Below, one piece after another: positions 55,620-63,063 of a DNA stretch of 64,000 nt. The stretch's first letter is position 1. Every line of letters begins with the position of its first letter. The DNA comes from Sphingomonas faeni. GTDB taxonomy: Bacteria > Pseudomonadota > Alphaproteobacteria > Sphingomonadales > Sphingomonadaceae. Position numbers and translations under genes: made by a program. The stretch lies in contig NZ_QAYE01000008.1 in the NCBI RefSeq assembly GCF_003053745.1, positions 220,485 through 284,484 on the forward strand, read 5' to 3'. A model generated the notes under the pieces. That model was not told where the DNA came from, searched no databases, and saw only the letters and a list, made by a program, of their open reading frames with translations.

Positions 55620-56945
55620 TTAGTACGTGGTCGAACCCGACTTGCCGAGCGTGTTCGACGTCGTGCCAGTGGTGGTGCCGCCGGTCGTCGTGCCCGTGGT
55701 CGATGCCGTGCCAGTACCCGATGCGGTGCCGGTCGCCGTGCTGCCCGTCTGCGAGCTCGAAGCATAACCGCTGGTGCCGGCATCCTTCTTGTCGCCGCCC
55801 GTGCGATCACCGTACTCGAACATCGCCGAGTTGCGCTCTTCTTCCTTCCACGCCGCCTTGGCTTCGTCGGCCGACTTCGACAACGTGACCTTGCCATCGA
55901 CGGTCTTGATCCAGCGCGACGGGATCGAGTGGTGCACGCCGCCCGCGTCGCGATCGTTCTTGGTCAGCAGGATCCGGTCGCCCTTCACCTTGTCGACCGT
56001 GCCGACATGGCTGCCGTCAGACCCGACGACTTCCATATGCTCGGTAACCTGCGACAGCGAACTGCGCTGGCCTTGGCGCTCATTGCGCCACGACGAGAAC
56101 TCGTTCTCGAACTTCGAGCGGTTCTCGTTGCGATATTCGTCATAGTCGCGGTCGAGCGCCGCGATCTGCGTGCTGCGCCAGCCATGATAATGGTCATCAT
56201 GCGTGTTCGACGAGCGATTGCCAAACGCACGATTGTCCGAGTTGCCATAGGACCGCTCGTCATAGCGCGCATCGGCTTCGCGGCGACGCTCGGCCTCGTC
56301 GTCACCGAACCACGACCGAACTTCGTCGCCTGCGCGTGCGATGAACCCGCGATCGTCATAGTCATAGCCCTGTGGCTGGCGACCATAATCACGCCCCTCG
56401 TTTCGGCTGCCGCCGCGCGAGGAGTTGCGGTTGTCGTCATCGGCATCGCGGTTGCGACCTACGTCCTCGAAACGGCGACCGTCCGATGCATAGCTGCCAT
56501 GATATTCGGTATCGCCCGAACCCTGGCTGCGCTGGCCGGTGGACTGCTGGCCATAGCCCTGGCCGGAGCGCTGCTGACCATAGCCCTGCTGCCCGTAGCC
56601 CTGCTGGCCATAACCCTGACCCGATCCCTGGCCGTAACGCGACTGGCCATAGCGATCACCGCCCGATGGCTGCGAGCGATCATTGTGGCCGCCATAATAG
56701 TCACGACCGCCCTGCTCGCGACCATATTGATCGCCGCGTCCCTGGTCGTCACGCCCCTGATATCCCTGGCTGCGGCCGCTGCGGCTGTCGTCGCGATCAT
56801 ATTCGCCGGCGGCTTCATATTCACGCGCGCTGGAACGACCATAGCCGCCACCGTCTGCGCGGAAATCGCGACCATAGTCGTTCGAGTTCGGCCGACCGTA
56901 ATAGTCGCCCGACTGGCGATCTCGGGTGTTGCGTTCGTAGACCAT
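55620..56945 (-). CDS. Low-complexity protein with DUF2171 domain
   Basis: A 441-residue protein, no signal peptide. Residues 1-215 are disordered and rich in Gly, Tyr, Gln, Arg, Ser and Asp. Residues 111-134 hold four GYGQQ units, three in tandem. VRSWFGDDEAERRREAD (about 209-225) is a short motif I associate with sphingomonad stress proteins. Residues about 297-375 form the DUF2171 domain (EHMEVVGSDGSHVGTVDKVK; a PRC-barrel-like fold). The last 50 residues are Thr/Gly/Ser-rich. An AGGAGG site lies five bases before the ATG and an EcfG-like promoter may lie upstream. It is probably stress-induced; the biochemical role is unknown. Confidence 0.82.
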   Translation of the reverse strand: MVYERNTRDRQSGDYYGRPNSNDYGRDFRADGGGYGRSSAREYEAAGEYDRDDSRSGRSQGYQGRDDQGRGDQYGREQGGRDYYGGHNDRSQPSGGDRYGQSRYGQGSGQGYGQQGYGQQGYGQQRSGQGYGQQSTGQRSQGSGDTEYHGSYASDGRRFEDVGRNRDADDDNRNSSRGGSRNEGRDYGRQPQGYDYDDRGFIARAGDEVRSWFGDDEAERRREADARYDERSYGNSDNRAFGNRSSNTHDDHYHGWRSTQIAALDRDYDEYRNENRSKFENEFSSWRNERQGQRSSLSQVTEHMEVVGSDGSHVGTVDKVKGDRILLTKNDRDAGGVHHSIPSRWIKTVDGKVTLSKSADEAKAAWKEEERNSAMFEYGDRTGGDKKDAGTSGYASSSQTGSTATGTASGTGTASTTGTTTGGTTTGTTSNTLGKSGSTTY

Positions 56946-57016
56946 AGGAACCTCCTAATTGCTGTCCTGCGGCTGCCGGCCCCGTCGATCGCGGGGTCGT
57001 ACATTCCGAGGACTAC

Positions 57017-57042
57017 AAGCGCCAAACTGGCGGAATGTTCCT
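57017..57042 (-). promoter_or_regulatory. Possible EcfG-type stress promoter
   Basis: Minus strand: GGAAC at 57042-57038, seventeen bases, then CTTG near 57020-57017. This resembles the alphaproteobacterial general-stress promoter GGAAC-N16/17-CGTT with one mismatch in the -10. It lies about 72 bases upstream of the DUF2171 start. Confidence 0.3.
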
Positions 57043-57182
57043 GCGATCGCGGCAGCTTGACGGCGACACGACGCTGCGTTGCGACGACGCGCCGGAGGGA
57101 AGTTCGAGCCGTCTCACCAACCCGGTTGCAACGCCCAAATCGAGCCGCTAAGCCACTGATCCTGGCCTATGGCCAACCGCGC

Positions 57183-57258
57183 GGGGCCGTAGCTCAGATG
57201 GGAGAGCGCTGCAATCGCACTGCAGAGGTCAGGGGTTCGATTCCCCTCGGCTCCACCA
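57183..57258 (+). tRNA. tRNA-Ala (CGC), boundary of an integrated element
   Basis: Complete cloverleaf with acceptor GGGGCCG/CGGCTCC, anticodon loop ATCGCAC (CGC), T arm GGGGTTCGATTCCCC and encoded 3' CCA. It is followed directly by repeated GGTAT boxes and then integrase-associated genes, so its 3' end is the likely attachment site of the downstream element. Confidence 0.93.
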
Positions 57259-57281
57259 AGCGGAACTATTTGAAAAGATTT

Positions 57282-57377
57282 GGTATTGGTCGGTATGCAG
57301 CACCCTCGCTGCGGTCAGCGTAATCGCGTTGGTATCGCGCCGGTATCGCAGACACCGCTTTTTGCGGTGTGGTATTG
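57282..57377. promoter_or_regulatory. Repeated GGTAT boxes next to tRNA-Ala (candidate integrase arm sites)
   Basis: GGTAT occurs at 57282, 57292, 57331, 57342 and 57371, mostly as GGTATTG or GGTATCG. The first two pairs are ten and eleven bases apart. A hairpin ACACCGC-TTTTT-GCGGTGT lies at 57352-57370. The arrangement suits integrase or excisionase arm-type binding sites; no experimental support. Confidence 0.5.
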
Positions 57378-57463
57378 AGGCCATTTCGGCGCCGGTTGAT
57401 CGAAACCTCTGGTCGGCAACGTTATGGGTTTGCCGCCCCTCTTTTCTAGGCTAGCTTCCCGAT

Positions 57464-57904
57464 GTGGACCCATTCAGCGATCATGCTAACTCCCCCGAAG
57501 AATGGGCGGCACTTGGAACAAAATGGGCAGCGGCTGCAGTCGCCTTGCGGGATCAAGGTTTTGGTATTCAAGGCTGGTCGCTAGCTGGATTCGCATGCGA
57601 GTGCGTCATCAAAGCTCGCGCAATGAAACACCTTAGGTTGAATGCTTGGCCGTCGCGCACGATGTGTCGACAGAAAGGCTGGGATGCCCTTTACACGCAC
57701 GACTTGATACGGATCGCGGAACTCGCTGGCATTTCCATCCAGCCGATGGATGCAATTGCTCCTAAATGGAAGGTCGTCATCCAGTGGTCGCGTCATCACA
57801 TGTATGCTAATGGCTCGGCTGTGACCGACAGAGTTCTGGATGACCTTTATACTGCAAGCCTAGGCGCCGAGGGCGTCCTGCAATGGCTCGAGGAAAAGCT
57901 ATGA
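57464..57904 (+). CDS. HEPN-like domain protein (element cargo)
   Basis: A 146-residue helical protein. The pattern SLAGFACECVIKARAMKHL followed by YTHDLIRIAELAG fits the HEPN fold (a conserved helix, then xHDLxxL), and the C-terminal WSRHHMYANG occupies the position of the usual RY motif. The canonical RNase motif Rx4-6H is not evident. HEPN proteins act as toxins, RNases or nucleotidyltransferase partners. The start is GTG 57464. Its TGA overlaps the next ATG by four bases. The pair is visibly more AT-rich than the chromosome and sits between a tRNA att site and the integrase, the usual place for defence cargo. Confidence 0.6.
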   Translation: MDPFSDHANSPEEWAALGTKWAAAAVALRDQGFGIQGWSLAGFACECVIKARAMKHLRLNAWPSRTMCRQKGWDALYTHDLIRIAELAGISIQPMDAIAPKWKVVIQWSRHHMYANGSAVTDRVLDDLYTASLGAEGVLQWLEEKL

Positions 57905-58401
57905 GTGAGGACACAATCTCGCCGGGCATGCTCGTAGCCGGCGCCGAATATCACCGCAGACTGAAAAAGCTGGGCTTGCACCCTGAAGCGCTTATGTGGG
58001 CACGCGACCTGAAGCAAAAACAGTATTGCCTAATAATGGTTTGGTCAGGAGTCGATAAATATGGCCCCCTTGCACTTAGTGAATTGCTCTTCTCCGCGTA
58101 TCGAAAGGCAGTTCTGCCGCGTTCTATTGATCCATTCATAGTTAACGTCTTCAGCTATCAGCAGAACCTAGCCCAGGTATTAGTAGCAGACTGGCCAAAA
58201 GACGCGGTAAATTGCTTGTTAGTTGACGGCGTTACGCTGAATGCGGGTGAGTACCAAGACCGACGCATAGCAGAGGAACACGCCGACTATCGCATTCAAC
58301 GCGATTGGGTTTATACTGCACAAACTAAAAAACGGCCTAGTTACGAAGTTGGACGTGATTGGGAGCGGTTTCAGCGTAACGTCACGTCTATGGCTGCTTA
58401 A
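57901..58401 (+). CDS. Hypothetical partner of the HEPN-like protein
   Basis: A 166-residue cytoplasmic protein I cannot assign. It starts inside the stop of the HEPN-like gene (ATGA), so the two products are made together and probably interact. Notable segments are LHPEALMWARDLKQKQYCLI, VWSGVDKYGPLALSELLFSA, and an acidic-basic C-terminus (RRIAEEHADYRIQRDWVYTA, GRDWERFQRNV). No nucleotidyltransferase (GSxxxxxxxD) or helix-turn-helix motif is visible. Base composition is clearly lower in GC than the neighbours, a sign of transfer. Confidence 0.6.
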   Translation: MSEDTISPGMLVAGAEYHRRLKKLGLHPEALMWARDLKQKQYCLIMVWSGVDKYGPLALSELLFSAYRKAVLPRSIDPFIVNVFSYQQNLAQVLVADWPKDAVNCLLVDGVTLNAGEYQDRRIAEEHADYRIQRDWVYTAQTKKRPSYEVGRDWERFQRNVTSMAA

Positions 58402-58448
58402 TTGTAGCTGCCCTACTAACTTCGCGAGAATGTCAGGTTCGGCGCTGG

Positions 58449-59405
58449 TTAGCGCCGCATTCGTTGACCGACAAAGGCAATGATGTTTGCGCCTGAGCAG
58501 TAACGCAAATGGGCATCGGTGAACTCGCCCACGGCTGCCCAGAACGCCTCGGTCGAGGCGGTAAACTCGCGCAAATACTCCGGACGAAGGTGGGTATAGC
58601 TCGCGCCGGTCCCCTGCTCGCTGTGGCCAGCAGCTGCATCGATCTGCGCTTCGGGCACACCCTGGCGCTTATGCCATGTGTGAATCGTATGGCGCAGCGT
58701 GTTGGGCGTACCGATGCCGACCATCTTCGGTCGGCGCTTGGTCTCGCCCAACTTCTTGCGCGGCTCTAGCCATACCGGCTTGCCGTCCGCGTCGAGCGCC
58801 TGCCGTGCCAGTCCGAGATCCGGCCGCGCGGCATGTGCCGCGAGCAACACGCCTTCAAAGCCGTTTGCTATGTTCGCCGTCGGCCGCTCAAACCATTCAG
58901 CTCCGCCCGCCGCACGCGTTTTCGCTGACGTCGGGGTGCGATACCGGATAACCTTGCCGGTCACACCGTCAAGCCACGGCGCCAGCGTCGGACAGATCGG
59001 CACGATGGCGCGGCGCTTGCGGGTCTGCTCCTCGTCGGGCCGAAGAAAGTAGATCAGGCCCTGGCGGATTTGCGTATCGGCATCCAGTTCGAGGATCGCC
59101 TCCGTCCGTCCGTGCGTCGACAGGTTGATCACGGCGAACAGATGAATGTGGCGGCGCTGTCCGTCTGCCGCGGCCGCGTCGAGGATAGCCGCGACCTGCT
59201 CCGGACTCCATTCGAGCTCTTTCCGCTTCTTTCTTCCCTTCACGTCCTTAATCCGCGGCGCGGCCGTCAGGTGGTTGTTCTTCATTCCCCAGTTGATGGG
59301 ACCGCGGAGCGCTGCGATGTCTCGCGAGATCGTCGGCGCCGACGCGCCCTGCGCTGACCGCCACGCGATGAAGGCATCGATCAGTCCATTGGTGATGGAC
59401 AACAC
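58449..59405 (-). CDS. Tyrosine-type site-specific integrase
   Basis: About 318 residues. The core-binding domain (FIAWRSAQGASAPTISRDIA) is followed by the catalytic domain with Arg in NLSTHGRTEAILEL, the block GTPNTLRHTIHTWHK (Arg-His), DAAAGHSEQGTG (His) and the nucleophile Tyr in GASYTHLRPEYL. All active-site residues are present. The N-terminal arm-binding domain is short or missing with the GTG start at 59405; a longer in-frame reading overlaps the preceding gene. It points towards tRNA-Ala, as integrases of tRNA-inserted elements usually do. Confidence 0.85.
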   Translation of the reverse strand: MLSITNGLIDAFIAWRSAQGASAPTISRDIAALRGPINWGMKNNHLTAAPRIKDVKGRKKRKELEWSPEQVAAILDAAAADGQRRHIHLFAVINLSTHGRTEAILELDADTQIRQGLIYFLRPDEEQTRKRRAIVPICPTLAPWLDGVTGKVIRYRTPTSAKTRAAGGAEWFERPTANIANGFEGVLLAAHAARPDLGLARQALDADGKPVWLEPRKKLGETKRRPKMVGIGTPNTLRHTIHTWHKRQGVPEAQIDAAAGHSEQGTGASYTHLRPEYLREFTASTEAFWAAVGEFTDAHLRYCSGANIIAFVGQRMRR

Positions 59406-59430
59406 CGTCAGTGGCTCTGGCAGCAGACGG

Positions 59431-59982
59431 TCATGCGGCAACTCCAAACAGGGTGGTTTGCACCGCGCGTGGCGCGTGCGGATTGGTGATGGGGGGCGCG
59501 GCGATCGGCGCCGGCCGGGTCGGTGGCGTCCGCCTCTCACGGGGGCGCGCGGGCGGGCGCATCGCGGCTTCGCGCTGCAGCTGCATGTTCGTGTCAGCGA
59601 TCAGGCGAGCCGGGGGAATGGCGGTTTCCCACCAGACCAGCGTGTCGACGGCATCGGCGAAGCCGACTGTCTCGAAGCAATGCGACATGGCGTCTGCTGC
59701 GCGACGTGAGACCTCGGCCACGTCGCTCAACATCTGGCGCCGTTCGTATGGCCATGCACCGCCCAAATCGGGATCGTCGATCCATTCCCCCGCCGGCGCC
59801 AGCGCCGCGATGGCGCGCCAGCTGCAGGCGACGGCGAAGGTGACGCGGACCGCCTCGATCGCTGCGGCGCGCGTGATCGACTTTTCAGCGAACAGGGCGC
59901 GGTACTGCGTAGCGTTGTCGGCGTGGATCTTGACGGCGACGGCTGCGAGCAGCTCGTGATCGTTGTGCCAACGGGGCCGCAT
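59431..59982 (-). CDS. Phage/element hypothetical protein
   Basis: A 183-residue protein, helical in the first 130 residues (ITRAAAIEAVRVTFAVACSW; RRQMLSDVAEVSRRAADAMS) with a Pro/Arg-rich tail (RPPARPRERRTPPTRPAPIA) ending in QTTLFGVAA. The family is unknown to me. The C-terminal QxxLF resembles the clamp-binding motif of DNA-polymerase-associated proteins (QTTLF); this is only suggestive. Its ATG overlaps the stop of the GapR-like gene (TGATG), so it belongs to the same transcript. Confidence 0.6.
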   Translation of the reverse strand: MRPRWHNDHELLAAVAVKIHADNATQYRALFAEKSITRAAAIEAVRVTFAVACSWRAIAALAPAGEWIDDPDLGGAWPYERRQMLSDVAEVSRRAADAMSHCFETVGFADAVDTLVWWETAIPPARLIADTNMQLQREAAMRPPARPRERRTPPTRPAPIAAPPITNPHAPRAVQTTLFGVAA

Positions 59983-60350
59983 CAGAGCATCCCCAGATTT
60001 TGCATGTAGAGTTCGAGGATCGCTTCCTCTTCCTGGAACTCTTCCTTTGCCTTTTTGCGGATCTTACGGATGGCCTCTAAGGTTTTGCCGCTGAACCCCC
60101 GGCCCTTGGCCTCGGCGATCACGTCGGCAATATCGCCCGAGATCCCATCACGCTCCTCGTGGAGTCGCTCCAACCTTTCGAGCAGCAGACGCAGCTCTTC
60201 AGCGGCCGTCTCCCCGTTGGTCTTGATCGGGTCGGGTGCGTGGCGCTTCTTCGTCTTCGCGCCGCGGGCGGGCGGGATGTACGGCGTTGGGACGTGGCGG
60301 GTTTCCCCGCCGGCGCCGCGCACGAGCCGCATCGTCGTGATCGCGTTCAC
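59982..60350 (-). CDS. GapR-like DUF2312 protein
   Basis: 122 residues. The C-terminal 65 residues (RLERLHEERDGISGDIADVI, then FSGKTLEAIRKIRKKAKEEF and EEEAILELYMQNLGML) match DUF2312/UPF0335, the family of the Caulobacter nucleoid protein GapR that binds overtwisted DNA. The N-terminal half is basic (PARGAKTKKRHAPDP). The GTG start at 60350 overlaps the preceding stop (GTGA). Copies of this family are common on alphaproteobacterial phages; a role in element replication or topology is likely. Confidence 0.82.
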   Translation of the reverse strand: MNAITTMRLVRGAGGETRHVPTPYIPPARGAKTKKRHAPDPIKTNGETAAEELRLLLERLERLHEERDGISGDIADVIAEAKGRGFSGKTLEAIRKIRKKAKEEFQEEEAILELYMQNLGML

Positions 60351-60802
60351 GCTGCGAGCCTTTCGGCGCCGGCGGTGCAGTAGTTGCAGATGACATGGGT
60401 CAGCGTGCAGGTTCCGCCGCAAGCGTCGTGACGCGAGCAACCGCAGCTGCGGCAGATTGCCGGGCGACGATCGGCGGGTTCGTCGATCAACTGGTGATAG
60501 ACGTCGGCGTCGAGCGGGAAGATGCCCCCGAGCACGTCAATCACCGGGCGGTATTTTGAGCGGGCGCCGGGTATCTCCAGCTGCTCCACGGTGGCGAGCG
60601 CCTGTGCGACGCTGTCGAACAGCCGGCGCGGCCGGCGGTCGCCGAAGAAGCGCTTAATCTTGATCTCGTAGAGCCGTCGCGCGACCTGCATGCGGGATAA
60701 GCCGGACGCTTCGCGGCGGAGGGTGAGATATTGTGCCGGGGTTATCGGCAGGGCCGCGATCGAGACGGCACGATCTGCGACGGGCGTGGGATAGGCGAGC
60801 AT
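60347..60802 (-). CDS. Phage-type protein with zinc-finger-like Cys cluster
   Basis: A 151-residue protein. The N-terminal part has a helix-turn-helix-like stretch (LTLRREASGLSRMQVARRLY). The C-terminus carries the cluster CRSCGCSRHDACGG followed by THVICNYC, probably one or two zinc sites. Similar Cys-rich proteins are common in phage early regions. Its stop overlaps the GapR-like start, and it begins 14 bases after the truncated replication gene; all share one minus-strand transcript. Confidence 0.7.
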   Translation of the reverse strand: MLAYPTPVADRAVSIAALPITPAQYLTLRREASGLSRMQVARRLYEIKIKRFFGDRRPRRLFDSVAQALATVEQLEIPGARSKYRPVIDVLGGIFPLDADVYHQLIDEPADRRPAICRSCGCSRHDACGGTCTLTHVICNYCTAGAERLAA

Positions 60803-60816
60803 TTAGGTGGCTCCTT

Positions 60817-61695
60817 TCAGCGAGCGGCAGGTGCGGGTTGGTGATCGGGGTTGCGGAAGATCCAGCAGCTGGTGGTCTTCTCGGTGAGGCGGCTGTTGAC
60901 CGGCTTCACGTCGACGAATTTGCGGCGCTTGCTGGTCTTGAGCAGACGTTTCAGCTCGTTCGTCGCGCACGGAAGGCGCAGGCCGGCGTCGGCACAGCGC
61001 TTCTCGAAATCGACGAGGCTGATCGCGTGGACATCGGCCGTCCGGCTGTGATCGATGCATGCCGTGCGGTCCGTGTTGATGGGATTGTTCAGGTAGTCGA
61101 ACCGCTCCCAGAACCATTCGACATGCGCGTGATCGGTTTCGACGGCGCGCTGCCGTTCCTCGAGCATCGTCAGCACGAAGGCCTGCGCCTGCTCGATCTG
61201 TGTGTTCGTCAGGTTCGTGACGACCAAGCGCATCGCATCAAGCATCGCGGCGAGCTGGGCGTGGTTCTTCGCCAAGCGTCCGTTGCGAATGCCAGGGTGC
61301 CGCAGCATCCTCGCCTCGTGATGCTTGAACGCTTCGCGATAGGCGGTGAGGATCTGATCTTCCCGGCGGACGACGTGAATGATGAAACCGGAGACGTCCT
61401 CGACGTCGATCCGCGCCAGCTGCTCGCCTGCAGTCTTGCCGGCGACGCTGAACAGGGTCTTGTCGAAGTGGATCGCCATGATGCGCTCGCGGAGAGCCGG
61501 CGAGGCTTCGACGGTGTCGTTCTGCGCCACGACGATCGCGCCGCGGAACGGCGGTTCGAAGGTCTCCATGCCGCCATTGGCGATTGCGCGGGTGCGGACG
61601 GCGCGACCGTTATAGGCGGTCTTCAGCTCGTCCCATTCGAACTTGCGTCCGTGGGGCGCGTCCTGTCCGCGGTCGGCCTCGATTAGCACGACGGG
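60817..61695 (-). pseudogene. C-terminal fragment of a phage replication (primase/helicase-type) protein
   Basis: About 290 residues remain. The sequence KFEWDELKTAYNGRAVRTRA, RGAIVVAQNDTVEASPALRE and ERIMAIHFDKTLFS resembles the C-terminal ATPase part of phage primase/helicase proteins. The P-loop and everything upstream are missing. The reading frame continues to 61785, but beyond about 61695 it reads antisense through a tail gene, so the real gene is cut there. The product is certainly non-functional as a full replicase. The exact family is uncertain. Confidence 0.6.
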
Positions 61696-61696
61696 C

Positions 61697-61909
61697 AAGG
61701 TCGAGGTGCGCGGCCGGCATGAAGAGATGGACATGGGCGAGCAGAAGCTCGGCGAGGGCGGTGAGTTCAAGGTCAAGACCGCCATCGCGTTCTACCGCCT
61801 CGTCTGGAACGGCGTCACCCTGATCGAGATCGATGTGCTCGCCGGTACGCTGATTGTCGATGGCATCGATCGGCGCGCCGAGCTGCGCGCCGCGATCGGC
61901 ATCTACTGA
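61697..61909 (+). pseudogene. C-terminal fragment of a P2-type major tail tube protein
   Basis: About 70 residues: VEVRGRHEEMDMGEQKLGEG, FKVKTAIAFYRLVWNGVTLI and EIDVLAGTLIVDGIDRRAEL. This matches the second half of the P2 FII tail-tube protein (MRGRHxEID...YYRLxxNGxxxxEID...VNGVDRxAxxRAALG). The N-terminal half is missing at the junction with the minus-strand replication gene. The frame upstream belongs to other DNA. Confidence 0.78.
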
Positions 61910-61980
61910 CCCGACGCATCTGACCGCCGGCGGCATCGTGTCGCCGGCGCCCTTTCCAGTTCCAGACGAAAGCCGCTGCC

Positions 61981-62260
61981 ATGACCGACCAAGCGACCCT
62001 TAATAGCTCGACCAGCCTCAGCACCATCACCCTCGACGTTCCTCTCGACCGGCCCGGCGCCGAGCCGATCACCACCGTCCGAGTCCGCAAGCCCAACTCG
62101 GGCGAACTGCGCGGCTTGACGCTGATGGCGTTGTCGCAGCTCGATTACGGCGCACTCGAAACATTGCTCCCGCGTATCACCATGCCGATCCTGCACAAGG
62201 CGGACATCGCCAAACTCGACCCGGCTGATCTCATGCAGCTCGGCGGCGAGGTTAACCTCG
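61981..62260 (+). pseudogene. Truncated phage tail assembly protein (gpE-like)
   Basis: About 93 residues remain: LDVPLDRPGAEPITTVRVRK, PNSGELRGLTLMALSQLDYG, ALETLLPRITMPILHKADIA and KLDPADLMQLGGEV. This is the P2 gpE/TAC-type tail assembly protein, which follows the tube gene in the same order as in P2. After about 62260 the frame runs antisense into hipA, so only the last few residues are lost or replaced; the overall ORF to 62676 is chimeric. Confidence 0.72.
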
Positions 62261-62654
62261 TGAGAATGTCGGCCAGCGCGTCATCGCTTAGAACGCGCGG
62301 TGCGCCAGTCGTCGAACGTTCCGGTGGATCCTGCCTTGGCGGCAATAGCATGATCGCGCCTGCGACATCGCCACCGAGGCGATCCAGCAAGGCGAAGTCA
62401 TTGGCAACCGAAACACCCAATGCCGCCGCGGCGCCTTGTCGCTGGTCGGCTTCGGGCAACAATCCCCCGAAGAACGGACGGCAGGCCGCGCGGTTGAAGG
62501 GCTCATCGCGTAGCGGCAGGGAGCGGGACAACGGCCTGTTGTCGCCGCTTACCCACGCGGGGTCATATCCAAAGCTCAGATCGCCACCACGATCCTGGGT
62601 CAGCAGGCCAACGACATTCTGGTCCCACCACACCACAAGCGCGCGGTCGGTCAA
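62261..62654 (-). pseudogene. N-terminal fragment of HipA-type kinase toxin
   Basis: About 130 residues of the HipA N-terminal subdomain (GLLTQDRGGDLSFGYDPAWV, SLPLRDEPFNRAACRPFFGG, LLPEADQRQGAAAALGVSVA, NDFALLDRLGGDVAGAIMLL). The kinase domain (about 300 residues) is gone, cut at the junction with the phage tail-assembly gene, so no toxin activity is possible. The start is TTG 62654 overlapping the hipB TGA (TTGA). Confidence 0.82.
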
Positions 62655-62875
62655 CGCTCCAGGCCATCAAGGCTGAACATCAACCCCAGTGCGGCAAGTA
62701 CCGCCATCGCCTTGCCAAGCTGGATTGTCGGCTTGCCCGCTTCGAGCTCGATTACGAACCGCGTGCCCACGCCCGCTACACCAGCGAGTTCCTCCTGGCG
62801 CAAGCCTTGCGCCTTGCGGGCAGCCCGGACTGCGGCGCCGAGTTCATACGTGGTGGCGAAGCTTTTGAATATCAT
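62651..62875 (-). CDS. HipB-like antitoxin/repressor
   Basis: A 74-residue helix-turn-helix protein (ELGAAVRAARKAQGLRQEEL, AGVAGVGTRFVIELEAGKPT, then LGKAMAVLAALGLMFSLDGL), the Xre/HipB pattern. The start at ATG 62875 begins IFKSFATTYEL; an in-frame ATG at 62920 would add 15 residues and cannot be excluded. Three regularly spaced palindromes lie at and upstream of the start, so autoregulation is likely. The toxin partner is truncated, so HipB may survive only as an orphan repressor. Confidence 0.82.
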   Translation of the reverse strand: MIFKSFATTYELGAAVRAARKAQGLRQEELAGVAGVGTRFVIELEAGKPTIQLGKAMAVLAALGLMFSLDGLER

Positions 62876-62984
62876 CCTGATCGGGAAGATAATGGATATA
62901 TGCGCCAGCGCAACCACCATTCTTCCCGATCGGGTATATCAGCGCCGGTGTTCAGTGATGGGAGCGTAAAGATCCCGATCGGTA
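62875..62984. promoter_or_regulatory. Three evenly spaced HipB operator candidates
   Basis: Palindromes centred on GATC in TCCTGATCGGGA (62875-62886), TTCCCGATCGGGTA (62923-62936) and ATCCCGATCGGTA (62972-62984). The GATC cores start at 62879, 62928 and 62977, exactly 49 bases apart. E. coli HipB sites have similar TATCC-N8-GGATA symmetry. Confidence 0.65.
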
Positions 62985-63063
62985 ACATCATCATGAAAAC
63001 GATCCCGCCCCTCACCTCTCAATCTTCAGTGCCCCTACCAGCCTCAGCGGTTTGACTATTCAA

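Noticed and set aside
55929..57323. A 464-residue hydrophobic frame antisense to the DUF2171 gene
   Set aside because: Hydrophobic repeats are the reverse reading of Gly/Tyr/Asp-rich codons; it also runs through tRNA-Ala.
62261..62676. Extension of the tail-assembly reading frame to 62676 as a novel fusion protein
   Set aside because: The added part is the antisense of hipA, so the ORF is a chance product of the junction.
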